In this document: positions 9,605 through 16,303 of the stretch, one piece after another
How positions within the stretch are numbered: position 1 is the first letter of the stretch
Layout of the letters: each line of letters begins with the position of its first letter
Source of the DNA: Hepatocystis sp. ex Piliocolobus tephrosceles
Taxonomy: Eukaryota; Apicomplexa; Aconoidasida; Haemosporida; Plasmodiidae
Assembly (NCBI GenBank): GCA_902459845.2
Contig: CABPSV020000173.1
Span: 8,447 to 24,749 of the forward strand
Direction: 5' to 3'
DNA length: 16,303 nt
Made by a program: the position numbers and the translations under genes
The notes under the pieces: generated by a model
Database searches by the model: none
The model's input: the letters and a program-made list of their open reading frames with translations, nothing else
What the model was told of the DNA's origin: nothing

Positions 9605-11473
9605 ATGTTTCTTTTTTTCCTCATAATCTTTTTTTTGTTAAAAAAATCTGTTATTTTTTGTTCAATTAAAAAGCATATATTTTACTTAAAATGCAACAAA
9701 TACTATAGTCATAATAAAAAGTTTTATAAAAATAATTCATTAAGAAAAAAGTTTAACAGTTGTTTAATTAAAAAATTAAGAAGTACGTCATCACCAGTTC
9801 TTACAAATAAGACGGCGCAAAATATATTATGCGAATATAACGTAGATATGAAAAAAAAAGTACTTTTTCAAAATTTATTTGATTTTAAAATTTTAGACAT
9901 TTTAACGATTTTTAAGTTATTATTGTTATTAAATAAAATCGTTTTATACAAATGTAATAACAAAATATCAATTAAAATAAAAAAGGAAATAAAAAGGGAA
10001 AATAAAAATGACTATAACAGTACAATTAATGATTATGTATTATTTTTAAAAAAATATTTATTAAGAAAAAAAAAAAAAAAAAAAAAATATTTAAAAAAAA
10101 TTATAAATTATGTTACTTTTGAAAAGTTAAATAAATTAAAACAATTGAATATGTTGAAAGAAAAGAACAATGATATGACAACACACGAACAATGTTATAA
10201 ACCTTTAATAAGTGAAAAAAAAAATGAAATAGTTACATCGTCTTGTGTTAATGAAGCCCAACATATTGCTGCTTATATTACAAACAACATAAATAAAAAA
10301 AAAAATCTAAGTAGTAAATATATTTTAAAACAAGCTATTAAAAAAAAATATTTTAATATAAAAAATGTATGTTATCTTAACAATATACATGATAAAATGT
10401 TATTGTTCATATTTTATGTGAATGACAGAAAGTTTATTATTTCTTCTTTTTATAAAAAAATAAAAAGTATTTATTATTTATATAGAAATGTATTATATAT
10501 AGAGATAAATAAAAATATAAAAAAAGAAATAGCGATTATTAATCTTGTATCTAATAATACAACGTATTTTAAAAATTTGAAGCATATGATAGTGTTAAAT
10601 AGTTTTTATATAAGGTATTATGTCAAATTTTATCTTAATAAATTCGTTTGTTCTTTTAATAAAAAAATTATGAATATATATGAACATTTATATAGAAACC
10701 CAGCAAATATATATGGGCGTTATATTGGTAATTGCGTTAATAATTTGTGTCAAAGTAGGGAAATGTATGATACGGGTAATACCTCGAATGAGGGATGTGT
10801 GAAAAATAGTATAAAAAATTGTTCACGTGAGTTTGTGCTTAAAACTGATAGTAGTACTGATGGTTTTAGTGCTAGTGAAATTGGCTGTAACGCTAGCAAC
10901 AGTAACAGTAATGCTAACGAACGCAGCAGTAGTGCTAACAAACGCGACAGTAATGCTAACAAACGCAACAGTAATGCTAATAAACGCAACAGTAATGCTA
11001 ACGAAAGTAAAAGTAGCGATAAAAACATAAATATTAGGTTAGTAAATATATATATGAATGGTAAGTTTTATGTATCTATTCCTATTGTTTTAACATATAA
11101 TATAATTAAAAATAATTTTTATTTAAATAATTTGTTTTATTTGAATAGTGAGAAGAAATATAATATAAGCTATTTATCTACACTAATCAGTATTTATAAT
11201 AGTAATATTCAATTTTTTCAAAATAATAATTACACATGGTTAAACAATGAAACTGTTGTTTTAAATAGTCATAATTTCAATTTAGACATTAATTATATCC
11301 TTCTTTTTTATTTTTTATATTTTAATAAAAAGTATAATTTATTTGTATCGAGCCACATTAATCCGTTATTTTATTTTTCTTATATACTAAAAAAAAAAAA
11401 AGATGAAAATTCGAAAATAATCAAAAAGGTTGTATATTTACCTGAAAAAAATATGGTTAATTTTGTTTTTTAA
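9605..11473 (+). CDS. Unrecognised 622-residue Lys/Asn-rich protein with N-terminal hydrophobic leader
   Basis: This is one uninterrupted frame of 622 codons. An in-frame stop at 9581-9583 makes the ATG at 9605 the first possible Met. The N terminus starts with a hydrophobic core (residues 2-12, FLFFLIIFFLL), followed by a Lys/Asn-rich, acid-poor stretch to about residue 60. This is the layout of a bipartite apicoplast leader in Plasmodium, though a secretory signal or anchor is also possible. Residues 149-166 are strongly basic with a Lys run. Residues 434-468 are a low-complexity Ser/Asn/Ala/Lys/Arg repeat. The C-terminal third is Asn/Tyr/Phe-rich with beta-like spacing and ends in VVYLPEKNMVNFVF. 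I recognise no family with confidence. A stretch around residues 217-255 faintly recalls the helix of ribosomal protein uS3, too weak to name it. It converges on GatB. Confidence 0.85.
   Translation: MFLFFLIIFFLLKKSVIFCSIKKHIFYLKCNKYYSHNKKFYKNNSLRKKFNSCLIKKLRSTSSPVLTNKTAQNILCEYNVDMKKKVLFQNLFDFKILDILTIFKLLLLLNKIVLYKCNNKISIKIKKEIKRENKNDYNSTINDYVLFLKKYLLRKKKKKKKYLKKIINYVTFEKLNKLKQLNMLKEKNNDMTTHEQCYKPLISEKKNEIVTSSCVNEAQHIAAYITNNINKKKNLSSKYILKQAIKKKYFNIKNVCYLNNIHDKMLLFIFYVNDRKFIISSFYKKIKSIYYLYRNVLYIEINKNIKKEIAIINLVSNNTTYFKNLKHMIVLNSFYIRYYVKFYLNKFVCSFNKKIMNIYEHLYRNPANIYGRYIGNCVNNLCQSREMYDTGNTSNEGCVKNSIKNCSREFVLKTDSSTDGFSASEIGCNASNSNSNANERSSSANKRDSNANKRNSNANKRNSNANESKSSDKNINIRLVNIYMNGKFYVSIPIVLTYNIIKNNFYLNNLFYLNSEKKYNISYLSTLISIYNSNIQFFQNNNYTWLNNETVVLNSHNFNLDINYILLFYFLYFNKKYNLFVSSHINPLFYFSYILKKKKDENSKIIKKVVYLPEKNMVNFVF
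10904..11008 (+). repeat. 21-bp in-frame coding repeat, five copies
   Basis: Five 21-bp units encode variants of the heptapeptide NSNANKR: NSNANER, SSSANKR, DSNANKR, NSNANKR and NSNANES. Because the unit is a multiple of three, copy-number change keeps the frame. On the reverse strand it produces a spurious Leu-rich open frame (10750-11028). Confidence 0.95.
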
Positions 11474-11969
11474 AAATGGTTTTTGTGTAATGATGGGGTT
11501 TATCATGCGATATTATTTTATGGCACCCGGCCTATAAAAAATTGATCATATAATGGATGTATGGGTAAATGGACAAATCATCGGGTGAGCAAATGGGTGA
11601 GCAAAATGGGTAGACGAATGTAACTATGCTTGTTTATTTTATTACAATTTTATTTGGCTGTTTCGTATGTATACCTATCTCAAAATTACTAATTTTCCTC
11701 TTTCCAACTTTTCTGTTATTTTTTTTTTTTATGCATCTGCATCTGCTTTCGTTTTTTACATTTATATTATCATTACATAGGTTCATTACATAGGTTCATT
11801 ACATAGGTTCATTACGTAAGTTCATTACGTAAGTTCATTACGTAAGTTCATTACGTGGGTATTTTTTTTTTTTTTTTTTTTAATTTTCTCATATGTCGAT
11901 ATTGTTTATAAAAAAAAAGAATCGTCATTGCATAGGACACCAGAGAGATAACACCCGATTCTTAATTTA
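11474..11969. other. Convergent intergenic region between the 622-residue gene and GatB
   Basis: Both genes end here, so about 500 bp hold two 3' UTRs. The left half is less A/T-rich than usual (for example GCACCCGGCC at 11523-11532), with short repeated GGGTGAGCAAA motifs at 11583-11606. The right half holds a 13-bp array and T tracts. No gene is visible. Confidence 0.6.
11771..11857 (+). repeat. 13-bp tandem repeat in two homogeneous blocks
   Basis: Three copies of CATTACATAGGTT (11771-11809) are followed by three copies of CATTACGTAAGTT (11810-11848) and a partial copy CATTACGTG. The two unit types differ at two positions and are not interleaved. Confidence 0.95.
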
Positions 11970-14108
11970 TCATTCAGCCTGTGCACAAACCAATTTTCTA
12001 ACATAATAAATAATGAAATCGCTCACAGAGTGGTAATTAATATTTAACTGGCTATTCAATTGCTTAACCTGATTTTTTAATAGTCCGATAATTCTATTTT
12101 TAAAATTTTGTTCATTAAGAATAACATTATTATGTTTATTATCTATTTGTACATATTTGATATTATTATTAATTAATTTTTTTACTATTTGTTTTATTTC
12201 TTCATAACTTGTTGTGTTTACATTGTTAAGTATTTCTGTTTTATCAAATCCGATGTCTATATGTTTATACAGATACGTTTTAAGATATGTTTTATCTATT
12301 TTGTTTTTTTTTAAATATTTAATAAGATAGCACATGTGTTTAGGTTTAATTAAAATGTTTTTCGATAATAACTTTTTTTTTTTTAAAACATCTAATAATA
12401 TATTAACTATAAAATTAGAAACATTTTTTTCTTGTTCATATAATAAGCATTCATTGAAATAGTTATATAAAAATGGGTCACTAGAAAAAACATGAAAATA
12501 CTGATCTGACCATTTATATTTTTTTTTATCATCATATATTTTAATTTTATGATTAACATAAAAATATAACAAATTTAAAATGTTTTTTTTTAATTTATAT
12601 TCAGGGATGTTACTTTCGTGTACATATGTATATTCTTCTTTTTTTCGTAACATGTAATTTTTATTATCTAAGTAACTTTTCGTATATACGTGTTTATCAT
12701 ATTTACCATTATTACATCCATTATTATCACCACTATTACATCCATTATTACTATCATTATTAATACTGTTTTTTTTTTTAATGCGGTTTATAAAATTTTG
12801 CTTTTCTATTTTAATACAATTTTTTATTTTTGTAAAACTGTTTACATTTTTAATTTCAATTCGATTTGACTTTATATTTTTATATTCAAAAGATATGTTT
12901 ATATCTGACCTTATATTTTCTTTATTACCTACACAAACACCTAATATGCATACTTTATTTTTTATAACTTTAAGCAAATTTATACAATCATCAACAGTCA
13001 TATAATCTTTATTTACAACAATTTCTACTAATGGAATACCACATCTATTATAATCTAATAATATTTTATTCTGTATAATGTTTTTTGTGTTTAAGCACTT
13101 GGGAACAGTTTCTTTTGCATTTGTATCAGTACTGGTAATTATGTTTGTGTTAGTATCGTTGGAATGGTTATATGTGTCATCGGTACCACCACTATAGCCA
13201 CTTCCACTATCGCCACTTCCACTATCGCTACTTCCACTATCGCCACTTTCACTACCATCACCACTATTACCACCACTGTTACCACTAAAAGTATTATGCA
13301 GTATAAAACATTTACTTGTATCTTCCTCTAAGTGCACACTGTTTATATAAAATTTTTTTCCATCAATAATAAAATAACCATTTGAGCCTATAGGTTTATA
13401 TTTTTGAGTAATTTGATAGCCTTTTGGTAAATCATAATAATTATAAATTTTTCTATCAAAATTAATAACATTATTAAGCTTACAATTAAAAATAATTCCA
13501 ATTAAATATGTAAATAATACAGCAGTGGCATTCAATGTATTTAATGAACCTACTTCTCCTATACAAACATTGCAGATATATTTGTTTGGTTTAATAACTT
13601 TATCGCTATATGTATTAGTATATGTATCCATATTTATGTCAGTGTGTACTGATGTATTCTTTTCCTTTTTAACTAACTCCATTTTTATTTTTTCACTTAA
13701 CATGTTCAATATGTTGTTTTCTTTTTTTTTACATTTTTTAAAAACATTTTCATTTAAAAAACTAATCAATTCGTTATTATATTTTTCATAACTTTTTTCT
13801 TTATATAGTGATGATATATTAAAGCAGTTACAAAAAGCTTTGTGTTTAGTACTTAACTGTATATGAACCTCAAGACCAATAATACTTTTTACATTTTTTT
13901 CTAACCCTTCTGTTATAACGTCATTTTCGTTAGATTGTATATGGTTGATATGCGTTATAATTTTATTATTATACTTTTTTGTGTTATTATTAAAAAATGG
14001 AAGAGTATATTTGTGATTGATTTTTATTTTGTAACACTTAATTTCAGTGATATTTGAAATAATCAATGACAAAAAAAAAAAAAAAAAAAAAAAAAAACAG
14101 TTTAACAT
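11970..14108 (-). CDS. gatB: Apicoplast aspartyl/glutamyl-tRNA(Asn/Gln) amidotransferase subunit B
   Basis: This single-exon gene encodes 712 residues. GatB binds misacylated Glu-tRNA(Gln) and phosphorylates the glutamate so that GatA-derived ammonia turns it into Gln-tRNA(Gln). Plasmodium is reported to use a GatAB enzyme in the apicoplast. Core motifs are in order: GLEVHIQLSTKHKAFCNC (78-95); PNKYICNVCIGEVGSLN (174-190), giving the two Cys pairs of the zinc site; DRKIYNYYDLPKGYQITQ (218-235); HLEEDTSK (259-266); DYNRCGIPLVEIV (352-364); RSDINIS and IEIKNVNSF (400-425). The C-terminal region from about 510 is a divergent helical/YqeY-like tail. The leader is a signal core built from Phe (5-12) and then a basic Asn/Lys segment to about 75, the apicoplast pattern. 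Low-complexity Gly/Ser/Asp (274-309) and Asn-rich (449-468) inserts explain the excess over the usual 470-550 residues. ATG 14106-14108 is the only Met before the catalytic core. Confidence 0.95.
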   Translation of the reverse strand: MLNCFFFFFFFFLSLIISNITEIKCYKIKINHKYTLPFFNNNTKKYNNKIITHINHIQSNENDVITEGLEKNVKSIIGLEVHIQLSTKHKAFCNCFNISSLYKEKSYEKYNNELISFLNENVFKKCKKKENNILNMLSEKIKMELVKKEKNTSVHTDINMDTYTNTYSDKVIKPNKYICNVCIGEVGSLNTLNATAVLFTYLIGIIFNCKLNNVINFDRKIYNYYDLPKGYQITQKYKPIGSNGYFIIDGKKFYINSVHLEEDTSKCFILHNTFSGNSGGNSGDGSESGDSGSSDSGSGDSGSGYSGGTDDTYNHSNDTNTNIITSTDTNAKETVPKCLNTKNIIQNKILLDYNRCGIPLVEIVVNKDYMTVDDCINLLKVIKNKVCILGVCVGNKENIRSDINISFEYKNIKSNRIEIKNVNSFTKIKNCIKIEKQNFINRIKKKNSINNDSNNGCNSGDNNGCNNGKYDKHVYTKSYLDNKNYMLRKKEEYTYVHESNIPEYKLKKNILNLLYFYVNHKIKIYDDKKKYKWSDQYFHVFSSDPFLYNYFNECLLYEQEKNVSNFIVNILLDVLKKKKLLSKNILIKPKHMCYLIKYLKKNKIDKTYLKTYLYKHIDIGFDKTEILNNVNTTSYEEIKQIVKKLINNNIKYVQIDNKHNNVILNEQNFKNRIIGLLKNQVKQLNSQLNINYHSVSDFIIYYVRKLVCAQAE
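13182..13287 (-). repeat. Gly/Ser/Asp-rich coding repeat in GatB
   Basis: This encodes residues 274-308 of GatB as irregular SGSGD/SGGNS-type repeats of 12-18 nt. It sits between the conserved HLEEDTSK and DYNRCGIPL motifs, where it must loop out of the catalytic domain. Confidence 0.85.
14071..14097 (+). repeat. A27 homopolymer (T27 in the GatB coding strand)
   Basis: This 27-nt run encodes most of the Phe tract in the GatB leader, 8 codons after the start. A length change not divisible by three would disrupt the reading frame from the only upstream start codon. Confidence 0.9.
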
Positions 14109-14178
14109 TATACATAATATACGTGTTCCCGTATGGGTATATATACAAGTACATATATATAGAAATAAATTAATTACG

Positions 14179-14298
14179 CTTTATTATGCTTTATCACACT
14201 TTATCATACTTTATCACGCTTTATCATACTTTATCACACTTTATCATACTTTATCACGCTTTATCATACTTTATCACGCTTTATCATACTTTATCACG
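14179..14298 (+). repeat. 10-bp tandem repeat, twelve copies, mostly alternating as 20-bp dimers
   Basis: Twelve CTTTATCANN-type decamers lie 70 bp upstream of the GatB start. After the first (CTTTATTATG), copies alternate between CTTTATCATA and CTTTATCACA or CTTTATCACG. Confidence 0.95.
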
Positions 14299-14567
14299 CT
14301 TTGTTATTTTTATCATTTTTCAATGTACATGATTTTTTTTTTTTTTTTCTTTATTTTAGTTTTTTTCTTAGCTAATTTGTTGTTTTATAGGAGCGGGGGA
14401 AGGTGGTGCTAATGGCTCGGCTTATGTATGGTGGATGCCTACTATTATGTTCGCCTTATGCTACGTACATACGCTGTTGTTCCCCTGCACTAATTTTATT
14501 TTTCACTCTGCAGTGATTACCCTTTCTCTCCTTTCGTTAATTTTATAAAGTTTAATACATACTCAAA

Positions 14568-14598
<31 letters not shown>

Positions 14599-14828
14599 TG
14601 TTATTTTTTATTTTATTTAATTTTATTTTTTTTGATTTACTTTTTTTTTTTTTTTTGATTTAATTTTTTTTTTTTTTTTGTTCCAAGTGCAATACGTAAT
14701 AACCAGGAGAGGTAACACTTTAAGCTTTAAAATGGAAAAGAGTGTCAAATAGAAAAAACAGTATATATGTCAAGTCTAAGCATGTGCATATAATGTATAC
14801 ATGCTCGCATGTTATAGGCGCTTTATGA

Positions 14829-14829
<1 letters not shown>

Positions 14830-14877
<48 letters not shown>
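14830..14877 (+). repeat. A48 homopolymer
   Basis: A run of 48 A, the longest homopolymer in the window, within the GatB/right-hand gene promoter region. Length is uncertain in any assembly. Confidence 0.9.
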
Positions 14878-14878
<1 letters not shown>

Positions 14879-15004
14879 CGACTGCTTTTATTAAATAAAA
14901 TTTAAACCTTGTTGGTAGTTTAAAATGTTGAATATGGGATAAAAAATGTAAAAAAAAAAAAAAATTAAGCAGTCATAGCAATAGTAATTAATGTAACAAA
15001 ATCT

Positions 15005-15005
<1 letters not shown>

Positions 15006-15035
<30 letters not shown>
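15006..15035 (+). repeat. T30 homopolymer just upstream of the right-hand gene start
   Basis: Thirty T end 22 nt before the ATG at 15058. It may lie in the 5' UTR, or could be the pyrimidine tract of an intron if transcription starts further upstream. No acceptor AG is seen between the run and the ATG, which argues against the second option. Confidence 0.85.
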
Positions 15036-15036
<1 letters not shown>

Positions 15037-15057
15037 AACTTTACATTATTACCATAA

Positions 15058-16303
15058 ATGAATATATTAAAAAACAACAGCAAACTATTGAGAGATGTAA
15101 TAAAATGTGACGTCAACCAAAAGTGCACTTTTCGATTATATCATAGTAAAAAAAAGAAATCCGTAAAATTCTTGAATCAGCAGAACAATTATTTAAAAAA
15201 TTTATGTAATAAAAATGTTATTAATAATTTGGATTGTATAAATATTATTGAGAATTTAAAATATGTAACAGAAAACAATGTAGGTGAATACATTATAAAA
15301 CTGTATTTAAGTAGAATAAGATTACTTAAGGGACAATGGAATTTAAATAAAATATATATTATTTTTAAAACATTAATGAAATATAATATATATGATAATA
15401 TATTATTTAATAAATTAAATAATTTGATTAATACTATTAGTGTAGTAGATCCGAGTAAAAATACACCCCATATTGATCCATTTGAAAATATATATATATT
15501 CAGAATATCGTACATTTTACATTGTTTTTATCATTATAATCATGTAAATATACAAACAATACAAAAGTTAATAAATATTTTAAACAATAAATTAGATTAC
15601 ATTATTTTTTATAACAATTATTATAACATTTTTTTTTATAAACAACGAACATTTGGTAATACTGATGATAGTATAAAAAAGGCAGTTATTTCCACTAAAG
15701 GTACAGCTTCATACAATAGTGAAACTATTTACACTGATCCTGTTTTAACAATATATCACTCGGTTGAAAAGTTAGAAACTACACAAAATGGTCACCATAC
15801 AAGATTAAATAATGAGAAAGAAGAGAGGGAAGAAAAGGAGGAAAAAACAGAAAAAGCAGAAGCAAAAGAAGCAGAAAAAGCAGAAGCAAAAGAAGAGGGG
15901 AAAAAAAAAAATATGATTGTTAGAAATGTTAACTTTTATGAAATATATTTTCTTGTTAGTACAATAAAAAATTTAAAATATTATGATAAACAATTTTTAA
16001 ATAAATTAAAACTCCTTTATTATTTTAATTGTATAACATTAGATGTTGCGAGTGCTAGTGATTATAAATATGTAACTTTATTATTTCCACTATTTTATAA
16101 GGTATATTGTGATATTTTATATAATATAATAAAATTGTTTATCTCGACACATTTTGATAGTGGCAATATACATGACTATTGTTTGATTATGAAAACTATT
16201 TATTATGTTGGTGGTAGTGGCACTGATAGTAACAGTAACAGTGGCACTTGTAGTAACAGTAACAGTGGCAATTGTAGTAACAGTAACAGTGGCAATTGTA
16301 GTA
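15058..16303 (+). CDS. Unrecognised Plasmodium protein, possibly mitochondrial, 3' end cut by the window
   Basis: The frame is open for 415 codons from ATG 15058 to the window edge. A TAA directly precedes the ATG in frame (15055-15057), so this Met is the first possible one. The first 40 residues (MNILKNNSKLLRDVIK, then RLYHSKKKK) are basic and amphipathic, with almost no acidic residues, and look like a mitochondrial presequence with a plausible cleavage near RLYHS. The rest is Asn/Tyr/Ile-rich and probably helical, with stretches such as LYLSRIRLLKGQWNLNKIYIIFKTLM that recall the helical repeats of organelle RNA-binding (RAP/heptatricopeptide) proteins. That similarity is only impressionistic. 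Residues 253-284 are a charged Glu/Lys/Ala tract. From about residue 384 a Gly/Ser/Asn repeat runs to the edge. Function unknown. Confidence 0.8.
   Translation, partial: MNILKNNSKLLRDVIKCDVNQKCTFRLYHSKKKKSVKFLNQQNNYLKNLCNKNVINNLDCINIIENLKYVTENNVGEYIIKLYLSRIRLLKGQWNLNKIYIIFKTLMKYNIYDNILFNKLNNLINTISVVDPSKNTPHIDPFENIYIFRISYILHCFYHYNHVNIQTIQKLINILNNKLDYIIFYNNYYNIFFYKQRTFGNTDDSIKKAVISTKGTASYNSETIYTDPVLTIYHSVEKLETTQNGHHTRLNNEKEEREEKEEKTEKAEAKEAEKAEAKEEGKKKNMIVRNVNFYEIYFLVSTIKNLKYYDKQFLNKLKLLYYFNCITLDVASASDYKYVTLLFPLFYKVYCDILYNIIKLFISTHFDSGNIHDYCLIMKTIYYVGGSGTDSNSNSGTCSNSNSGNCSNSNSGNCS
15814..15912 (+). repeat. Glu/Lys/Ala low-complexity coding tract
   Basis: This encodes residues 253-285 of the right-hand gene: EKEEREEKEEK, then repeated EKAEAKEA units. 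It is a likely charged helix or disordered linker. Units of 6-18 nt keep the frame. Confidence 0.85.
16228..16303 (+). repeat. 24-bp in-frame coding repeat at the right edge
   Basis: Three 24-bp units encode SNSNSGTC, SNSNSGNC and SNSNSGNC, and a fourth starts at the window edge at 16300. The array continues beyond the window, so its copy number is unknown. Confidence 0.95.

Larger units (their letters stand above)
14109..15057. promoter_or_regulatory. Divergent promoter region between GatB and the right-hand gene
   Basis: Promoters for both outward-transcribed genes must be within this 950 bp. It contains a 10-bp array (14179-14298), a short G/C-richer island (14390-14530), an ATT run (14567-14594), T tracts, A48 (14830-14877) and T30 (15006-15035). 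One TAGCTA lies at 14369-14374. The plus frame 14047-14412 is an artefact of the array. Confidence 0.5.

Noticed and set aside
10750..11028. Minus-strand Leu-rich repeat protein
   Set aside because: It is the reverse-strand shadow of the 21-bp coding repeat in the 622-residue gene.
11485..11530. Box C/D snoRNA suggested by AATGATGG
   Set aside because: No CTGA box D at a suitable distance and no terminal stem.
11771..14298. Repeat arrays as possible CRISPR
   Set aside because: Units are directly adjacent with no unique spacers, and the genome is eukaryotic.
14047..14412. Plus-strand protein with a ten-residue repeat (LYHALSYFIT type)
   Set aside because: The peptide repeat is an artefact of the 10-bp array, which reads through three frames every 30 nt.
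15189..15515. Minus-strand hydrophobic open frame
   Set aside because: It is antisense to the real plus-strand gene, whose frame is open for 415 codons.

Overview
The window is nuclear DNA of a malaria parasite (genus Plasmodium). Non-coding DNA is almost entirely A/T with long homopolymer and TA tracts. Introns are short, with GTA...AG borders. Proteins are rich in Asn, Lys and Ile and carry low-complexity inserts. One gene is a recognisable plastid-type GatB with an N-terminal leader, as expected of an apicoplast protein. I cannot fix the species from sequence alone.

Layout, left to right: (1) 1-1237, gene-free A/T-rich DNA. (2) 1238-3398 (+), a seven-exon gene for a small polytopic membrane protein. 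Once spliced it shows every signature of the PrsW family of intramembrane metalloproteases: EExxK, ENxxY, and two separate His motifs. (3) 3399-4298, convergent intergenic DNA. (4) 4299-5276 (-), a HUS1-like subunit of the 9-1-1 DNA-damage clamp. (5) 5277-6514, intergenic DNA with a 22-bp tandem array. (6) 6515-8490 (-), a five-exon gene for SWC4/DMAP1, the SANT-domain subunit of NuA4/SWR1-type chromatin complexes. (7) 8491-9604, a divergent promoter region with a 32-nt palindrome. (8) 9605-11473 (+), a 622-residue protein I do not recognise, with a hydrophobic leader. (9) 11474-11969, convergent intergenic DNA with a 13-bp array. (10) 11970-14108 (-), GatB, the apicoplast aspartyl/glutamyl-tRNA amidotransferase subunit. 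(11) 14109-15057, a divergent promoter region with a 10-bp array and long poly-A/T runs. (12) 15058 to the right edge (+), the start of an unrecognised Lys/Asn-rich protein with a mitochondrial-looking N terminus, cut by the window end.

The genes are unrelated housekeeping or organelle genes and do not form one pathway: DNA-damage checkpoint (HUS1), chromatin (SWC4), apicoplast translation (GatB), membrane proteolysis (PrsW-like). The most striking item is the PrsW-like protease. It is hidden because its catalytic motifs lie on four different exons, and no single open reading frame shows the family signature. Exon models were built by hand from GT/AG sites and reading-frame continuity. Both multi-exon models close in frame (993 and 1161 nt).
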